A stretch of DNA of 64,000 nt from contig NZ_FOYX01000001.1 of the NCBI RefSeq assembly GCF_900112245.1, forward strand, positions 1,413,856-1,477,855, given 5' to 3'. Source of the stretch: Maribacter stanieri. Its GTDB lineage: Bacteria; Bacteroidota; Bacteroidia; Flavobacteriales; Flavobacteriaceae. The stretch's first letter is position 1. Each line of letters begins with the position of its first letter. The translations under genes and the position numbers were made by a program. Below, piece after piece: positions 25,922 to 36,708 of this stretch. The notes below the pieces were generated by a model that was given only the letters and a program-made list of their open reading frames with translations, ran no database searches and was not told the DNA's origin.

Positions 25922-28321
25922 ATGCAGAGAATTCCATTTTTATTTCTTCTACTATTTACAAATGTATTAATGGCACAAACTGACATTGGTAATAATCTGG
26001 TAAAGGATAAATTTTTAAAATATTTTGAATTACCAAGAGAGACCGTCTTTCTGCATACCAATAAAAGTACCTATATCACAAATGAAGAAATATGGTTTAA
26101 AGGTTATGTTTATGATAGGCATAATAGCAAGCCGTTTCAACAGAGCTCTGCAATACATCTTGGACTATATAATCATGAGGGTAACCAACTTAAAACATAT
26201 CACTTTAGGGCAAAAGACGGATTCTTCAAAGGTAATATAGAGGTAGATTCGGTGTTTGCTAGTGGCACCTATTATCTACGGGCAAGTACCAACTGGATGA
26301 AAAATTTTAAAGAAGATGATTCCTATCTTCAAAAAATTGTAATCCTTAATGAGGAACCTTTAAAAAAACCAGTAGCTGCTACAGGATACGATATTCAATT
26401 TTTACCGGAAGGCGGAAATTTCATAGTAGACGCTCCTAATGTAATGGGGGTTAAGGTTACAGATAGTAATGGGTATGGGGTAAGAATTGTTGAAGGATCG
26501 ATTTTTGATATGAACAATGCCCAAGTAGCTCGATTTTCTACATCAATTTTTGGACTGGGTAAATTTAATTTCAATCCTAAAGCAGGTATGGCTTATGTCG
26601 CTAAATTAAAGTTTAGTGATGGCAGTATGCAAACTGTGGAAATCCAAAAAGCTGAAAATAAAGGAGTGTCTTTTAGTGTTAAAAATGTTGATAAAGACCG
26701 CCTTATAATTAGTTTAACTACCAACAATGCCACAAAAGAGTCTATTCAAGAAGAACCATTTTATTTATTAATTCATAGAGATGGTCATGCAAATAGAATT
26801 CCTGTTACGTTTCCAAAAAACAAACTATTCGTTTCAAAAATTTTAAACAAGGACATTCTTAGTAAGGGTATGAATATCTTAACCCTTTTTGATGCTAATG
26901 GTAAACCCATTGCGGAAAGATTGGTGTTTAACTACGCAGATTTGTTAGATGGAAAATTAAATGTAAATAAGTTGGTTGTAGAGGGCGATTCTATAAAGAT
27001 TCAGCTAAAACTGCAAGAGCCATTTAATGATTTACATAATTTAAGTGTCTCCGTTTTACCAGGTAAAACCATGTCTTACAATCAACAGAATAGTATTTAT
27101 AGCGCATTTTATTTAAAACCTTATGTAAGGGGGTTTATTGAAAATCCCAGTTATTATTTTAAAAATGTTACAGCAAAAAAGGAAAACAATTTAGATTTAT
27201 TGCTAATGACCCAAGGTTGGTCTAAATATGATTGGAATGATATTTTTAAAGGACCGCCAAATCAATTTTATGAATTTGAAAACGGAATAGATTTAGAGGG
27301 AACTATTAACAGTAGGGATATTTCATCAACCAATAAACTATTGGTAAGTTTTCCTGACGATAGAAGTACATACTTAGATATATTAGATAATAGATTTCTT
27401 ATTCAAAAGTATTTTCCTGTTAAAGGCGAAGTATTGAATTTTGCCCTTATTAGTGACAATAAGAAATTGACACAACCCAATATCGATTTAAATATAAGAT
27501 TAGGTGTAATACCTACTAGAATCAATACCGTCCGGAAAGAAAAAGTAGAGCGTATTGTTGCAGATACTGCTAAAGAAGTAGCAGTGCCAGACTTAGTTTA
27601 TGCCGATAATACCATTAGTTTAAATGAAGTTACGGTGGTTGATAATAAAATTAAAAAGACTGTAGAGAATAACGTCTTTATTCCAAAGTATTTAAAAGGC
27701 AAAATGACCGAGGTTACTGAAGATATTGAATTTAATTTCCCTCTAATTAGTGATATTATTAGATCAAGAGGTTATTATGTAAGGGAAGAATTAAGTTTTG
27801 GTAGTACAGACAGGGTAATTATTAGAACTAGAACTGTACAGTCTTTTGATTCTAAAAGGTCAATGCCAGTGCCCGTTATTTACTTGGATAATGTACGTTT
27901 AACAACTTTTGATTTATTATATAGAATGCCAACCAATGAAGTAGAAAGCTTTTTAATTGACAAGACGGGCGCTGGTGAAGGTGTAAGAGGTTCAGCAGGA
28001 GTAATTAGAATTTATACAAGAAGAAGACCTAGAGATTATGATGCTCAGTTTGGTAAAGATGTGAACGTTTTAAACTATAAATTAAAGGAAGGGTTTGAAC
28101 CTGTCAAGAAATTTTACACACCAAAATACAACTCTTATCTGTCTGATGAATTCGAAAATTTTGGTACCATACATTGGGCGCCTGAATTAAAGATGAATGA
28201 AAATGGAATTGCTACTTTCAAAATATTAAACACATTACAAAGAGATATTATCTTTTATATAGAGGGTATGAATGCAAATGGTAATTTAATTTCATCAGAA
28301 CAAAGTCTTATAATCGAATGA
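25922..28321 (+). CDS. Exported MG2-like/TonB plug-domain protein
   Basis: The 799-residue protein has a signal peptide of about 18 residues (LFTNVLMAQ). Near residues 35-160 is an MG2-like domain of the type seen in alpha-2-macroglobulins (FLHTNKSTYITNEEIWFKGYVYD). Long beta-rich segments follow. Residues of about 560-710 resemble a TonB-receptor plug (TISLNEVTVVDN, then GEGVRGSAGVIRIYTRRR), but no beta barrel follows. Proteins of this kind are common in Bacteroidota and have no assigned function; a surface or periplasmic role is likely. Confidence 0.82.
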   Translation: MQRIPFLFLLLFTNVLMAQTDIGNNLVKDKFLKYFELPRETVFLHTNKSTYITNEEIWFKGYVYDRHNSKPFQQSSAIHLGLYNHEGNQLKTYHFRAKDGFFKGNIEVDSVFASGTYYLRASTNWMKNFKEDDSYLQKIVILNEEPLKKPVAATGYDIQFLPEGGNFIVDAPNVMGVKVTDSNGYGVRIVEGSIFDMNNAQVARFSTSIFGLGKFNFNPKAGMAYVAKLKFSDGSMQTVEIQKAENKGVSFSVKNVDKDRLIISLTTNNATKESIQEEPFYLLIHRDGHANRIPVTFPKNKLFVSKILNKDILSKGMNILTLFDANGKPIAERLVFNYADLLDGKLNVNKLVVEGDSIKIQLKLQEPFNDLHNLSVSVLPGKTMSYNQQNSIYSAFYLKPYVRGFIENPSYYFKNVTAKKENNLDLLLMTQGWSKYDWNDIFKGPPNQFYEFENGIDLEGTINSRDISSTNKLLVSFPDDRSTYLDILDNRFLIQKYFPVKGEVLNFALISDNKKLTQPNIDLNIRLGVIPTRINTVRKEKVERIVADTAKEVAVPDLVYADNTISLNEVTVVDNKIKKTVENNVFIPKYLKGKMTEVTEDIEFNFPLISDIIRSRGYYVREELSFGSTDRVIIRTRTVQSFDSKRSMPVPVIYLDNVRLTTFDLLYRMPTNEVESFLIDKTGAGEGVRGSAGVIRIYTRRRPRDYDAQFGKDVNVLNYKLKEGFEPVKKFYTPKYNSYLSDEFENFGTIHWAPELKMNENGIATFKILNTLQRDIIFYIEGMNANGNLISSEQSLIIE

Positions 28322-28329
28322 TATTTTAA

Positions 28330-29331
28330 ATGGATTCATTAACACAAATTGTTCTTGGCGCAGCCGTTGGGGAAGCGGTACTTGGTAAGAAAGTAGGGAA
28401 CAAGGCCATGCTTTATGGGGCTATTGCAGGTACGATACCCGATTTAGATGTAATTACGCGGTATTTTTTAGATACGGTTACAGCTACCGAATGGCATAGA
28501 GGAGTAAGTCACTCCATTTTCTTTTCAATAGTGTTTGCACCCATATTCGGTTGGTTGGTGTGGAAAATTAATAAAAAAGAATCCGCTACTTGGAAAGAGT
28601 GGTCATGGCTCATGTTCTGGGGGCTATTTACGCACCCGGTTTTAGATGCTTTTACTACATGGGGAACCCAATTGTTTTGGCCTTTTAAAACCCGTTTAGC
28701 ATTTCAAAGTGTTTTTGTAATAGATCCACTTTATACGGTGCCATTCATCGTATTTGTTATATTGGCGATGTTTCAAAAACGGACTTCTGATAAGCGCAAT
28801 AAGTATATAAAACTTGGACTATTAATTAGTACTTCGTATTTAATATTGACTTTGGTTTTAAAAGGAGTAGCTTTTCAAAAATTTGAGCAAGGGCTTGAAA
28901 CTCAGAACATATCTTATCGAGAAATAAATACGCGTCCAGCACCTTTGAATACAGTCCTTTGGATGGCTAATATAGAAACGGATGATGCGTACTTAATGGG
29001 CGACTATTCCTTTTTCGATACACAGCCTATCTCGTTTACATCGTATCCTAAAAATCATGAATTACTAGGTAAATGGTCTAGTAACGATAAAATAGAGCGA
29101 CTTATAAAAATAACCGAAGGCTGGTATACGATTACCGAAAATGACGGGCACCTGTATTTTAACGACCTAAGATTCGGACTCATTAGTTTAGACGAAAATG
29201 AAAACCAATTTGCATTCAGTTATAAATTAATACCTGATGGTGATGATTTAATTGTAGAAGAAAGACCGAAGTTCAAAAGAGACGCCAAACGTTTAATGGC
29301 TGCCCTATGGAAGAGAATGTGGGGTAATTAA
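28330..29331 (+). CDS. YdjM/YbcI-type membrane-bound metal-dependent hydrolase
   Basis: The 333-residue protein starts MDSLTQIVLGAAVGEAVLG and carries the conserved acid/histidine positions PDLD, EWHRGVSHS and THPVLDAFTTWGTQLFWP. It has about five membrane segments. This is the PF04307 family, named LexA-regulated hydrolase in enterobacteria. The reaction is unproven; membrane phospholipid metabolism is one suggestion. It is convergent with tamL, with a 3-bp gap. Confidence 0.9.
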   Translation: MDSLTQIVLGAAVGEAVLGKKVGNKAMLYGAIAGTIPDLDVITRYFLDTVTATEWHRGVSHSIFFSIVFAPIFGWLVWKINKKESATWKEWSWLMFWGLFTHPVLDAFTTWGTQLFWPFKTRLAFQSVFVIDPLYTVPFIVFVILAMFQKRTSDKRNKYIKLGLLISTSYLILTLVLKGVAFQKFEQGLETQNISYREINTRPAPLNTVLWMANIETDDAYLMGDYSFFDTQPISFTSYPKNHELLGKWSSNDKIERLIKITEGWYTITENDGHLYFNDLRFGLISLDENENQFAFSYKLIPDGDDLIVEERPKFKRDAKRLMAALWKRMWGN

Positions 29332-29334
29332 ATT

Positions 29335-31659
29335 TTAAAACGGATAACCAATAGCGAAATTTAAGGTCATGTTGTTATCTGCATTCCCAAAAAATGGAGT
29401 ATTCCAACGCTCATTTTCTGGTAAATAGGGAATGCGAAGTGGCGATGCCAAATCTAACCGAATCACAAAACTTTGAATATCCAATCGAAGTCCGAAACCA
29501 ACACCTGCCGCAACTTCTGTTAACCAATCTTTTTCAAATTTACCGTCGGTAAACAATGTTTGAGAAAAACTACTCGTCAATTGATCATCTTCAATCTCAG
29601 AATAATCACCTGTTAACCATACATTACCTGCATCAATAAAAAAGGCTCCTTTTAAATAAGAGAATAAAGGAAAACGATATTCCACATTAGCTTCTAGTTT
29701 TAAATTACCAGATTGGTCAAAATAGTCTGTAGTGGAGTTTTCGGTTTCTGCGTTGAAATTACCGGGTCCTAATGAGCGTATGTTAAATGCACGAACACTA
29801 TACGGACCCCCAGAATAAAACTGCTTTACAAACGGTAAAGTGGTACTATTGCCATAAGGTACTCCCCAACCTGCATAAACGCGAGAAACTAAAGTTTGTT
29901 CTTTTTTCCATCGTAAGTATAGGCGAACGTCGGCATCTACTTTTGCATATTGGGCATATTCTGAACCGAAAATAGTACCGGATCCACCACTAACAAGATT
30001 TAACATGTTTCCTGCTAAATCAAAATTTGTATTAAAATAGATTGGGGTTTCTTTTCCAAGATTAGAGACTTCATCATAGGTGAAACTATATAACAGACCG
30101 GCAATAAATCGTTGCTCAAAACTTTGACTTAAAAACGGATTGTCATCAAGTATGGTTTGAAATTCATCTGTGACATTAGACAATTTCGAATAATTAATGC
30201 TAATAGGGTCTAGTGTATGATATACGTATTGATTTTCTTTCCAAGTGTACCCAAATGAAGCGTTAACCGAACCTAATGTAAACAGTTGGCTACGTTGTAA
30301 AAAATCTACTCCTAATGAAATTTTAGTTTTAGGTACAGCATATTTAAACCTAATAGGTGAAAATGGTATGGACCTGGGTATAACTAAATCTGCGCTTACA
30401 CCACCAGCAATACTACTTAGGCTAGAATTGCTACCACTGGATAGTTGCGATTCGTAACTGAAATTGGCTGAGATACTGAATGTTTCCCCGCCATTAAACA
30501 CATTTCTATTTGTATGGCTCAATAGAATACCAGGACCGGTAAAACCATTAGATTTAGATACAGCTTGTAGCTCCGCTCTAATAGAGCGTTTGGTTAATGG
30601 CGCTAAATATATACTCGCAGCTAAAGAACCGCCATTACCGTCTGTTGCAGTAGTGTCCAACTCAGTGTATTGTATGTTTACATACTTATAACTGCCTAAT
30701 GCAGACAATCTGTTACTCGTTTGTTTTGAGGTATTGGCATCGTACAAATCACCTTCATTGAAGAGCAAGTAAGATTCTAGTAGTTCTGGTTTAAAATACA
30801 GTTCTTTCTGTACAAAATCTATACTGTCTACCTGCGTAACATTCTCTTTTGTCAAGGGCAACGTATCTCCTTCAATAGAATAATTAGGGTAAACTGTTAT
30901 GGAGTCAATAGTGTAGGGGATAGAAGCGCGTGCGGGGACATCTTTTTTAAGTCTTAGAAAAAGATCGAACTTTCTATTCTTGTATTGATTTGTGTCTGCT
31001 TCAAAAATTAAAAGGTCTTCTTGACTATTATAAAATCCTCGTTGTTTAAGTCCGTTGTTTAATAGTGCTCTTTCTGCTTTTAGTAAATCTAAATCAAATC
31101 GGTCTCCTTTTGTAAGAGTTGTTTCGGGTAGCATTTTCTCAATTTCTTTGTAGATAGGCAAAGAGTCAGATTCTAGATTGTAATTTTCTAGAACATATGG
31201 CTCAGGTAAACTTGCAGAATAATTAACCGAAGCAAAATTACCGTCAATTATCGTTTCAGATTCTGATTGACTATAGAGAAATCCGTTATTATCTAACCTA
31301 TTTAATATTAATTCTTCTACACGCTCTGGGTTTACATCTGAAAAATAGACAGGTTCTTCTCCAAAAGATTTATTCAAAAATTTATAAAGGAACCCTGGTT
31401 TTTCTCGTTGAGCCTTGTAATGAAAAAATAGGGCAGGCTTCATTCCTAAAAATGTGGTGTTAGGGTTGGGTTCAATAAGACTTAGTAATTCTGCTTCTAC
31501 CTCTTTCTCATCTTTTATATTGCTCTCTGTTTTAATATCAAGGGCCGCACCAGTATATAATTGTTCACCCTCAGGAATATATTTTTCAATACCGCAGGAG
31601 TAAGCCATCAAGAATACCAAGCAGAATAAGGTTTTATATGTAAGATTATTATTTTTCAA
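29335..31659 (-). CDS. tamL: TamL: TamA/BamA-like outer-membrane lipoprotein
   Basis: The 774-residue protein has a lipoprotein signal (FLVFLMAYSCGIEKY, with a Cys at about residue 22). POTRA-like domains cover the first half (for example VEELILNRLDNNGFLYS). The C-terminal half is a 16-strand-type barrel with the family motif VKQFYSGGPYSVRAFNIRSLGPG, and it ends in aromatic residues. In Bacteroidota this lipidated TamA-like protein is called TamL and works with TamB in outer-membrane biogenesis. Its ATG lies inside the 3' end of tamB, an 11-bp overlap. Confidence 0.9.
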   Translation of the reverse strand: MKNNNLTYKTLFCLVFLMAYSCGIEKYIPEGEQLYTGAALDIKTESNIKDEKEVEAELLSLIEPNPNTTFLGMKPALFFHYKAQREKPGFLYKFLNKSFGEEPVYFSDVNPERVEELILNRLDNNGFLYSQSESETIIDGNFASVNYSASLPEPYVLENYNLESDSLPIYKEIEKMLPETTLTKGDRFDLDLLKAERALLNNGLKQRGFYNSQEDLLIFEADTNQYKNRKFDLFLRLKKDVPARASIPYTIDSITVYPNYSIEGDTLPLTKENVTQVDSIDFVQKELYFKPELLESYLLFNEGDLYDANTSKQTSNRLSALGSYKYVNIQYTELDTTATDGNGGSLAASIYLAPLTKRSIRAELQAVSKSNGFTGPGILLSHTNRNVFNGGETFSISANFSYESQLSSGSNSSLSSIAGGVSADLVIPRSIPFSPIRFKYAVPKTKISLGVDFLQRSQLFTLGSVNASFGYTWKENQYVYHTLDPISINYSKLSNVTDEFQTILDDNPFLSQSFEQRFIAGLLYSFTYDEVSNLGKETPIYFNTNFDLAGNMLNLVSGGSGTIFGSEYAQYAKVDADVRLYLRWKKEQTLVSRVYAGWGVPYGNSTTLPFVKQFYSGGPYSVRAFNIRSLGPGNFNAETENSTTDYFDQSGNLKLEANVEYRFPLFSYLKGAFFIDAGNVWLTGDYSEIEDDQLTSSFSQTLFTDGKFEKDWLTEVAAGVGFGLRLDIQSFVIRLDLASPLRIPYLPENERWNTPFFGNADNNMTLNFAIGYPF

Positions 31660-34600
31660 GGTTCTCCTGTTCTTCTTTTTTCTTCAAATCTTTTTTTGAA
31701 GGTTTATCTTCGGTATTTTCTTTTTTAATGGGACTAAATAACTGACTAAATTTATTGAACTCACGATCAAAAATAAAGGCTACACCAGTAACAATAAGCT
31801 GCCCGTCTATTATATTTTGATATTCTTGTCTTCTAAAGCCCTTAAGTCTATACGTACCCTCTTCGCTTAACAGATATTCTAAAGTTACATTACCTATAAT
31901 TGGAGTTTCGGTTTCACTTGATGAAGCACTGCCTTCTACATCTACTGCACTACCGGCAGTCACAATTAATCTGTCGTTAAAAAGCTTTTTACTGGCATTA
32001 ATGTTTAACTGTGTCCGGTTTTGGGCACTTCCACTTTCATAATCTTCAAAACTATCTAAATCAAAACCTAGCTTAAAACCTGTTTTGCCCAGTAATTTGT
32101 CAGAAATTGTATTCAACTCATTAGAAAGAACCTTGTTTACATTGTTTCTGGCAATAGAAATTGCACCGCCACTACTACCATCACTACCCGTTGTTGGGTA
32201 AAACCTATTAAGAGCCAATAATGAGAATATCTGTTTGTTCAATTCGGATTCTTGCTCATTTAATTGCTGAATACGCCCATAGACGGCACCTCCAAAACTA
32301 CCTTGGGCACTTTCTGGCATATCTAAGGCGAAGGATATTTCTGGTTGTGTTAGCTGCCCGTCAATATTCAAATAAACCAAAAAATCTGTGGCTTGCTGGT
32401 ACGATCCAGATACGTTACTATCTTGCCCGTAACTTATAGATGACATTAATGAAGAAGCCGAGGTTTCAATTTCATAGATGGCCGTAACATCCATTTTAGC
32501 GTCATAGGGATCACCGCTCCAAATTATACTACTGCCTTTTTGTAATTTAAATTCTCTACTTACCAAATTGTACAAACTAGTTCTGTAGAATCCTGAGTTT
32601 AATTCCAATCTCCCCGATAATCTAATGTCTTGATTAGGGTCTATATTTAAATTAAGCGTTGCAGCACCAGACGCCTGTAACTTATCTTGTGTTTTTTCAT
32701 CAAGTACTACTGTAAACTTCGCCTCATTTCCTATTTCTAGTATCGTGTTTATATCCATTCCAGCAAAAAAGGAATTCGATTTTTCGCCATCGTTACGGGT
32801 GAGTATGGCTTCAGGATTTTCACGGTTTACAAAAATTACAACTCCATCTCGCTCTTGAATGTTTAATTGGTCTTGAGGAACAACATAGGTAAGGTCTGTA
32901 ATATCACGTACACGTATTTTTCCATCTATAATAGGTAATTCTAAATTTCCTTTTACAGTTAAATCTGCCTTAATACTTGCAATTCCGTATACGAGTTCAT
33001 CATCTCCTTTTTTGGAATTTAATATTCTAAATTGATCCGTTTTAACGGAAAGATCAAAACCGGGATTATTAAAACTCTTTGTAATTACATTTCCGTCTAC
33101 AGTTAGTTCTCCTTGGTTAATATCATTTATAGTAAATGAGTTGAACGTAGTTTTGTCTTGGTCTATATCTATGAATTGATTGTCTATGGATAATGCAGAT
33201 TTATATGCTGCCAGTGTGAGACCAAAATCGTTGAAATTTATTCTTCCGGAATACTTAGGTTCAGCAAGAGTACCATTTACTAGCAAGCTACCATCTAAAT
33301 AACCTTTGGCATCGGTTAATTGTTTATTAGAAAAACCTTGTATAATATTGGCTTCTAGTTTTTGAATGTCGAGCTCCATATTTAAATCTGCCCTATTTTC
33401 TTTAGCGGTATAATCTCCTGTTAATGTAAGCTCAGCACCTCCATCTTTTAATGCTAAATCAAAATCATAGTCTGATAATGATTTAGAAGATGCATCTAAC
33501 GTTAAAGTACCTAACGGACTTTGCATTACCTGAAAATCTTTAATGTCCATATTTGCTACTAGACCAGATGCGGAATAAGGGTTTAGGATAACAAAGTCTC
33601 CTTCCACTTTTCCTTTTGCCAATGCCTCATCAGGATTAAAAAAACTTAGAAAGGTTTGTAGTTGAAAGTTCTCAAATAAAATGCCAATATGTTCTGTTTG
33701 CATTTTTGGAACCTTATTGGAGATTTCCATTTTCTGGGAATTTCTACTCAAGATTACATTTTTAAAATCTGAAAAGGATTCGGCTATAACGATGCTATTA
33801 TCCTCAGGAATCTCCCATTGCTTTTTATTTAAGATCAAGTCATCGGGATTAATATGAAGCTTTAATGTATCTTTTTGAAAAACCAGTGAAGATTTAATTT
33901 TCATTATTTGAACCGTGTCATTTTTAGAAGTAAAATCTAACAGCAACTCTTTGTTTTTAAGACTGCCAGTTACATAGGTTTGCTTTAGGTTAATTGGATC
34001 ATAAATTAAATCTGCTAGACCCGCAGAGAACTTTAGGTCTAATGAATCGCCTTTTACAAAAGCATTTAAACTATCAACCGAACTACCAGCGTACGCTATA
34101 TGTGGTACTTTAATTTCGGCAGAAATTTTACGTTTTCTTGAGTTGAAACTTGCATCTATGTTCAAGGAATCTAAATCTTCTACTCCGTCAAAAAATACCT
34201 TAGATAAAACAGGAGTAGGTATAACGGCAAGCGCTAGCTTAGCTTCAATGTTTTCATCAGATTCAAAAGTAGAATCTTCTGTAGAGAAGTAATGTTCTAT
34301 TTGTCTTTTTAGTGCATTTGTAATTCGGTTTGGAGAGGCGTTAGATGCTAATTGACCAGTTAAAAAATTACTGTTGATGGTGACATCGGTAATAGAGTCC
34401 TCTATATGGGCTTTTAATACAATGGAAGATACTTGGTATTGTTCATTGTCGGCAATGGCTATACCATCTTCAATATTTGCGTTTACTGTAAAATTAGATG
34501 GCGTGCCAGTATAATTTCCATTGATATTGGCAGCAATTTTAATATTGTTTTTTGTAAGTCCTAGTTTTTGTAAATCTGCACCTATAATATTTGAAGAAAA

Positions 34601-36655
34601 AATAATATCGTTCACTTGCGATGAAAGCACAAGGTTAGAATTGACCTTCATATTCAAATTAGGGTCATCTATGTTTGCTGTAATTGTACCACTACCATCT
34701 TTAAGTTTTCCTGTAATGGCTATCTCATTATAAGCATAACCGCCATATTGAATTTGAGAAATACTGCCATCTATATCCGCATTGAAATTGTTTAATTCAG
34801 AACCTGATCCTTTGCCGTTTATTTTAAGAGATAATTTCCCTAATTGTTCGTTATGTAAAAGTTTCCCTAATTGAAGACTGTCTAAAGAAATAGCACCATT
34901 GAATTTTATGTTTTCTCCATAATTTACAAGTGCATTAATTTGTGCTGATCCTTCCGGAATTTTGATATTAAGATTAGGTCTCACCCAAGTAAGTCCGCCA
35001 GATAAACTTCCTTCCATGTTGATGGTTTCAGGAATGGAAATACTTAATTCTTTAGATGATATTATTTTATCAACAGCTTTTTTAGTGCTTTTGAAGCTAA
35101 TATTGTTCAAATCGTATGAAAGGGAATCTGTATCGGTAAGATTTCTAATACTACCATTTGCGGCTATTAAAGTTTCAGGTCCCCATTGTAATTGGGTATT
35201 AAAATCGTTTACTTCTTTTAAACTTCCTTGCGCATTTAAACTTCCAATTATTGGGTGTATTGAAAGCGAATCTAAGTACTGGTTTTGTACTAAGGTTGAT
35301 GATAATTTCTGAACATCTTCTATCTCTAAAATAAGGTCTGAGATGGAGGCTGATAAAGTGGTTTTTTCAGGACTTCTTATCGCTTCGTTCAATGAATTGA
35401 AATTGATGTTTAGGTCTGCCTTAGCAGAACTTTTATTCATTTGAAATACCATATTTGAAAGAGAGGCATCCGTATCTGTTAGTCCGGCTTTAAATGCTAA
35501 TTGGTCCAAACGTATTCCACTTGGTTCTGAAAACGAGAATTTAGTAACACTTAAATTAACCTTTTCAGGTTCGTATTTAAGATTTTTAGCTAGAAGTTGA
35601 AACTGTTGAATTTTAAATGCGTTTGGGTTAAAAGCGTTTACATCTTGCTTTTGATTATTTAAAGTGTAGCTAATTGTGTTTTCTGCTAAGTCTATATTAT
35701 TTGCGGCAATTATAAATTCTGGCCATTTAAATTCTTTATTTTTAGTGGTAACGGTATCTTCAGACTCAGCGTTGGTCAACTGAAGATGTATCAGTGAATT
35801 TTGAAAGATAAGGTCATTTGTCTCGTATCTGTTTTTAGAAACATCTGCCAGTATTTCTGTTAATTCAACAGTTCCAAGATTCATGTTTGTATTTATCCCA
35901 TCTGGTTTACTGTTATAAATGATATTTAAATCATTGAGATTAAATTCATCAACAGTTATAAATGGTAGTTTGCTAGTAGCGGTATCTTCAGTTACTGGAA
36001 AAGGATGAGATTGTAGGTAAGTGAATTTAGTATTATTTATAGCTAAATCATCCAATGCGAACTTCATTGCATCTAGGTCAAATTTAGTAACATCTAACGC
36101 TAGATCTCCCAAGACAAGTCCAATATTAGTTCCTAAATAGGCGTCAGTATAATCTAGTTTCCAATCGGTTAAATCTAAACTACCTACAGAAATATTCATA
36201 GGTTCTGCTGCGGTGGCAGTAGTATCGGTTGGTGTTGTTAAAGCGTCTAAAAGAAAAATGAAGTTGAACTCTTCTGGATTGTTACCTCTACTGATGTTTG
36301 CCACTACACCTTCAGAAACAACACCGTCAATTGAAAGTTCATTTTTAAAAATTACAGGGTATAACGGAATGTCTGCTTGAAGGGATTTTGAATAGAAAAG
36401 CGTGTCACCTTTGGTATCTTCAAGGTAGATGTTTTCTGCTTGTATATCACCAGAGAACGTAAGGTATATAGTACCAACTTCCACCTTCGTATTCGTTTTA
36501 TCAGAAATGTAAGAAGTGACTTTGGATACGATTAAATTTTGAGCCCAAGGAGTTCTTACAACCAAAACCAAAATAAAAAATAGAAGTAATACTCCGAGAA
36601 TTATTTTTCCTAAGAGTTTTATATATTTTTTAATTTTTTGATTCTTTTCGGTCAT
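31649..36655 (-). CDS. tamB: TamB-like translocation/assembly module protein
   Basis: The protein of about 1,670 residues has one N-terminal membrane anchor (LGKIILGVLLLFFILVLVV) and then long repeating beta strands of the AsmA/TamB type. The C-terminal DUF490/TamB domain (for example GSGGAISIARNN and the closing QLNINASKKLF region) anchors at the outer membrane. TamB bridges the envelope and is linked to lipid transport and barrel assembly. I choose ATG 36655 (MTEKNQKIKKY), giving a normal short cytoplasmic tail. An upstream ATG at 36691 would add 12 residues. It is translationally coupled to tamL. Confidence 0.93.
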   Translation of the reverse strand: MTEKNQKIKKYIKLLGKIILGVLLLFFILVLVVRTPWAQNLIVSKVTSYISDKTNTKVEVGTIYLTFSGDIQAENIYLEDTKGDTLFYSKSLQADIPLYPVIFKNELSIDGVVSEGVVANISRGNNPEEFNFIFLLDALTTPTDTTATAAEPMNISVGSLDLTDWKLDYTDAYLGTNIGLVLGDLALDVTKFDLDAMKFALDDLAINNTKFTYLQSHPFPVTEDTATSKLPFITVDEFNLNDLNIIYNSKPDGINTNMNLGTVELTEILADVSKNRYETNDLIFQNSLIHLQLTNAESEDTVTTKNKEFKWPEFIIAANNIDLAENTISYTLNNQKQDVNAFNPNAFKIQQFQLLAKNLKYEPEKVNLSVTKFSFSEPSGIRLDQLAFKAGLTDTDASLSNMVFQMNKSSAKADLNINFNSLNEAIRSPEKTTLSASISDLILEIEDVQKLSSTLVQNQYLDSLSIHPIIGSLNAQGSLKEVNDFNTQLQWGPETLIAANGSIRNLTDTDSLSYDLNNISFKSTKKAVDKIISSKELSISIPETINMEGSLSGGLTWVRPNLNIKIPEGSAQINALVNYGENIKFNGAISLDSLQLGKLLHNEQLGKLSLKINGKGSGSELNNFNADIDGSISQIQYGGYAYNEIAITGKLKDGSGTITANIDDPNLNMKVNSNLVLSSQVNDIIFSSNIIGADLQKLGLTKNNIKIAANINGNYTGTPSNFTVNANIEDGIAIADNEQYQVSSIVLKAHIEDSITDVTINSNFLTGQLASNASPNRITNALKRQIEHYFSTEDSTFESDENIEAKLALAVIPTPVLSKVFFDGVEDLDSLNIDASFNSRKRKISAEIKVPHIAYAGSSVDSLNAFVKGDSLDLKFSAGLADLIYDPINLKQTYVTGSLKNKELLLDFTSKNDTVQIMKIKSSLVFQKDTLKLHINPDDLILNKKQWEIPEDNSIVIAESFSDFKNVILSRNSQKMEISNKVPKMQTEHIGILFENFQLQTFLSFFNPDEALAKGKVEGDFVILNPYSASGLVANMDIKDFQVMQSPLGTLTLDASSKSLSDYDFDLALKDGGAELTLTGDYTAKENRADLNMELDIQKLEANIIQGFSNKQLTDAKGYLDGSLLVNGTLAEPKYSGRINFNDFGLTLAAYKSALSIDNQFIDIDQDKTTFNSFTINDINQGELTVDGNVITKSFNNPGFDLSVKTDQFRILNSKKGDDELVYGIASIKADLTVKGNLELPIIDGKIRVRDITDLTYVVPQDQLNIQERDGVVIFVNRENPEAILTRNDGEKSNSFFAGMDINTILEIGNEAKFTVVLDEKTQDKLQASGAATLNLNIDPNQDIRLSGRLELNSGFYRTSLYNLVSREFKLQKGSSIIWSGDPYDAKMDVTAIYEIETSASSLMSSISYGQDSNVSGSYQQATDFLVYLNIDGQLTQPEISFALDMPESAQGSFGGAVYGRIQQLNEQESELNKQIFSLLALNRFYPTTGSDGSSGGAISIARNNVNKVLSNELNTISDKLLGKTGFKLGFDLDSFEDYESGSAQNRTQLNINASKKLFNDRLIVTAGSAVDVEGSASSSETETPIIGNVTLEYLLSEEGTYRLKGFRRQEYQNIIDGQLIVTGVAFIFDREFNKFSQLFSPIKKENTEDKPSKKDLKKKEEQENLEK

Positions 36656-36708
36656 ATGGTAAACACTAAAGGATTGAATTCTATCATTCAATTTTCAACT
36701 ATGATATT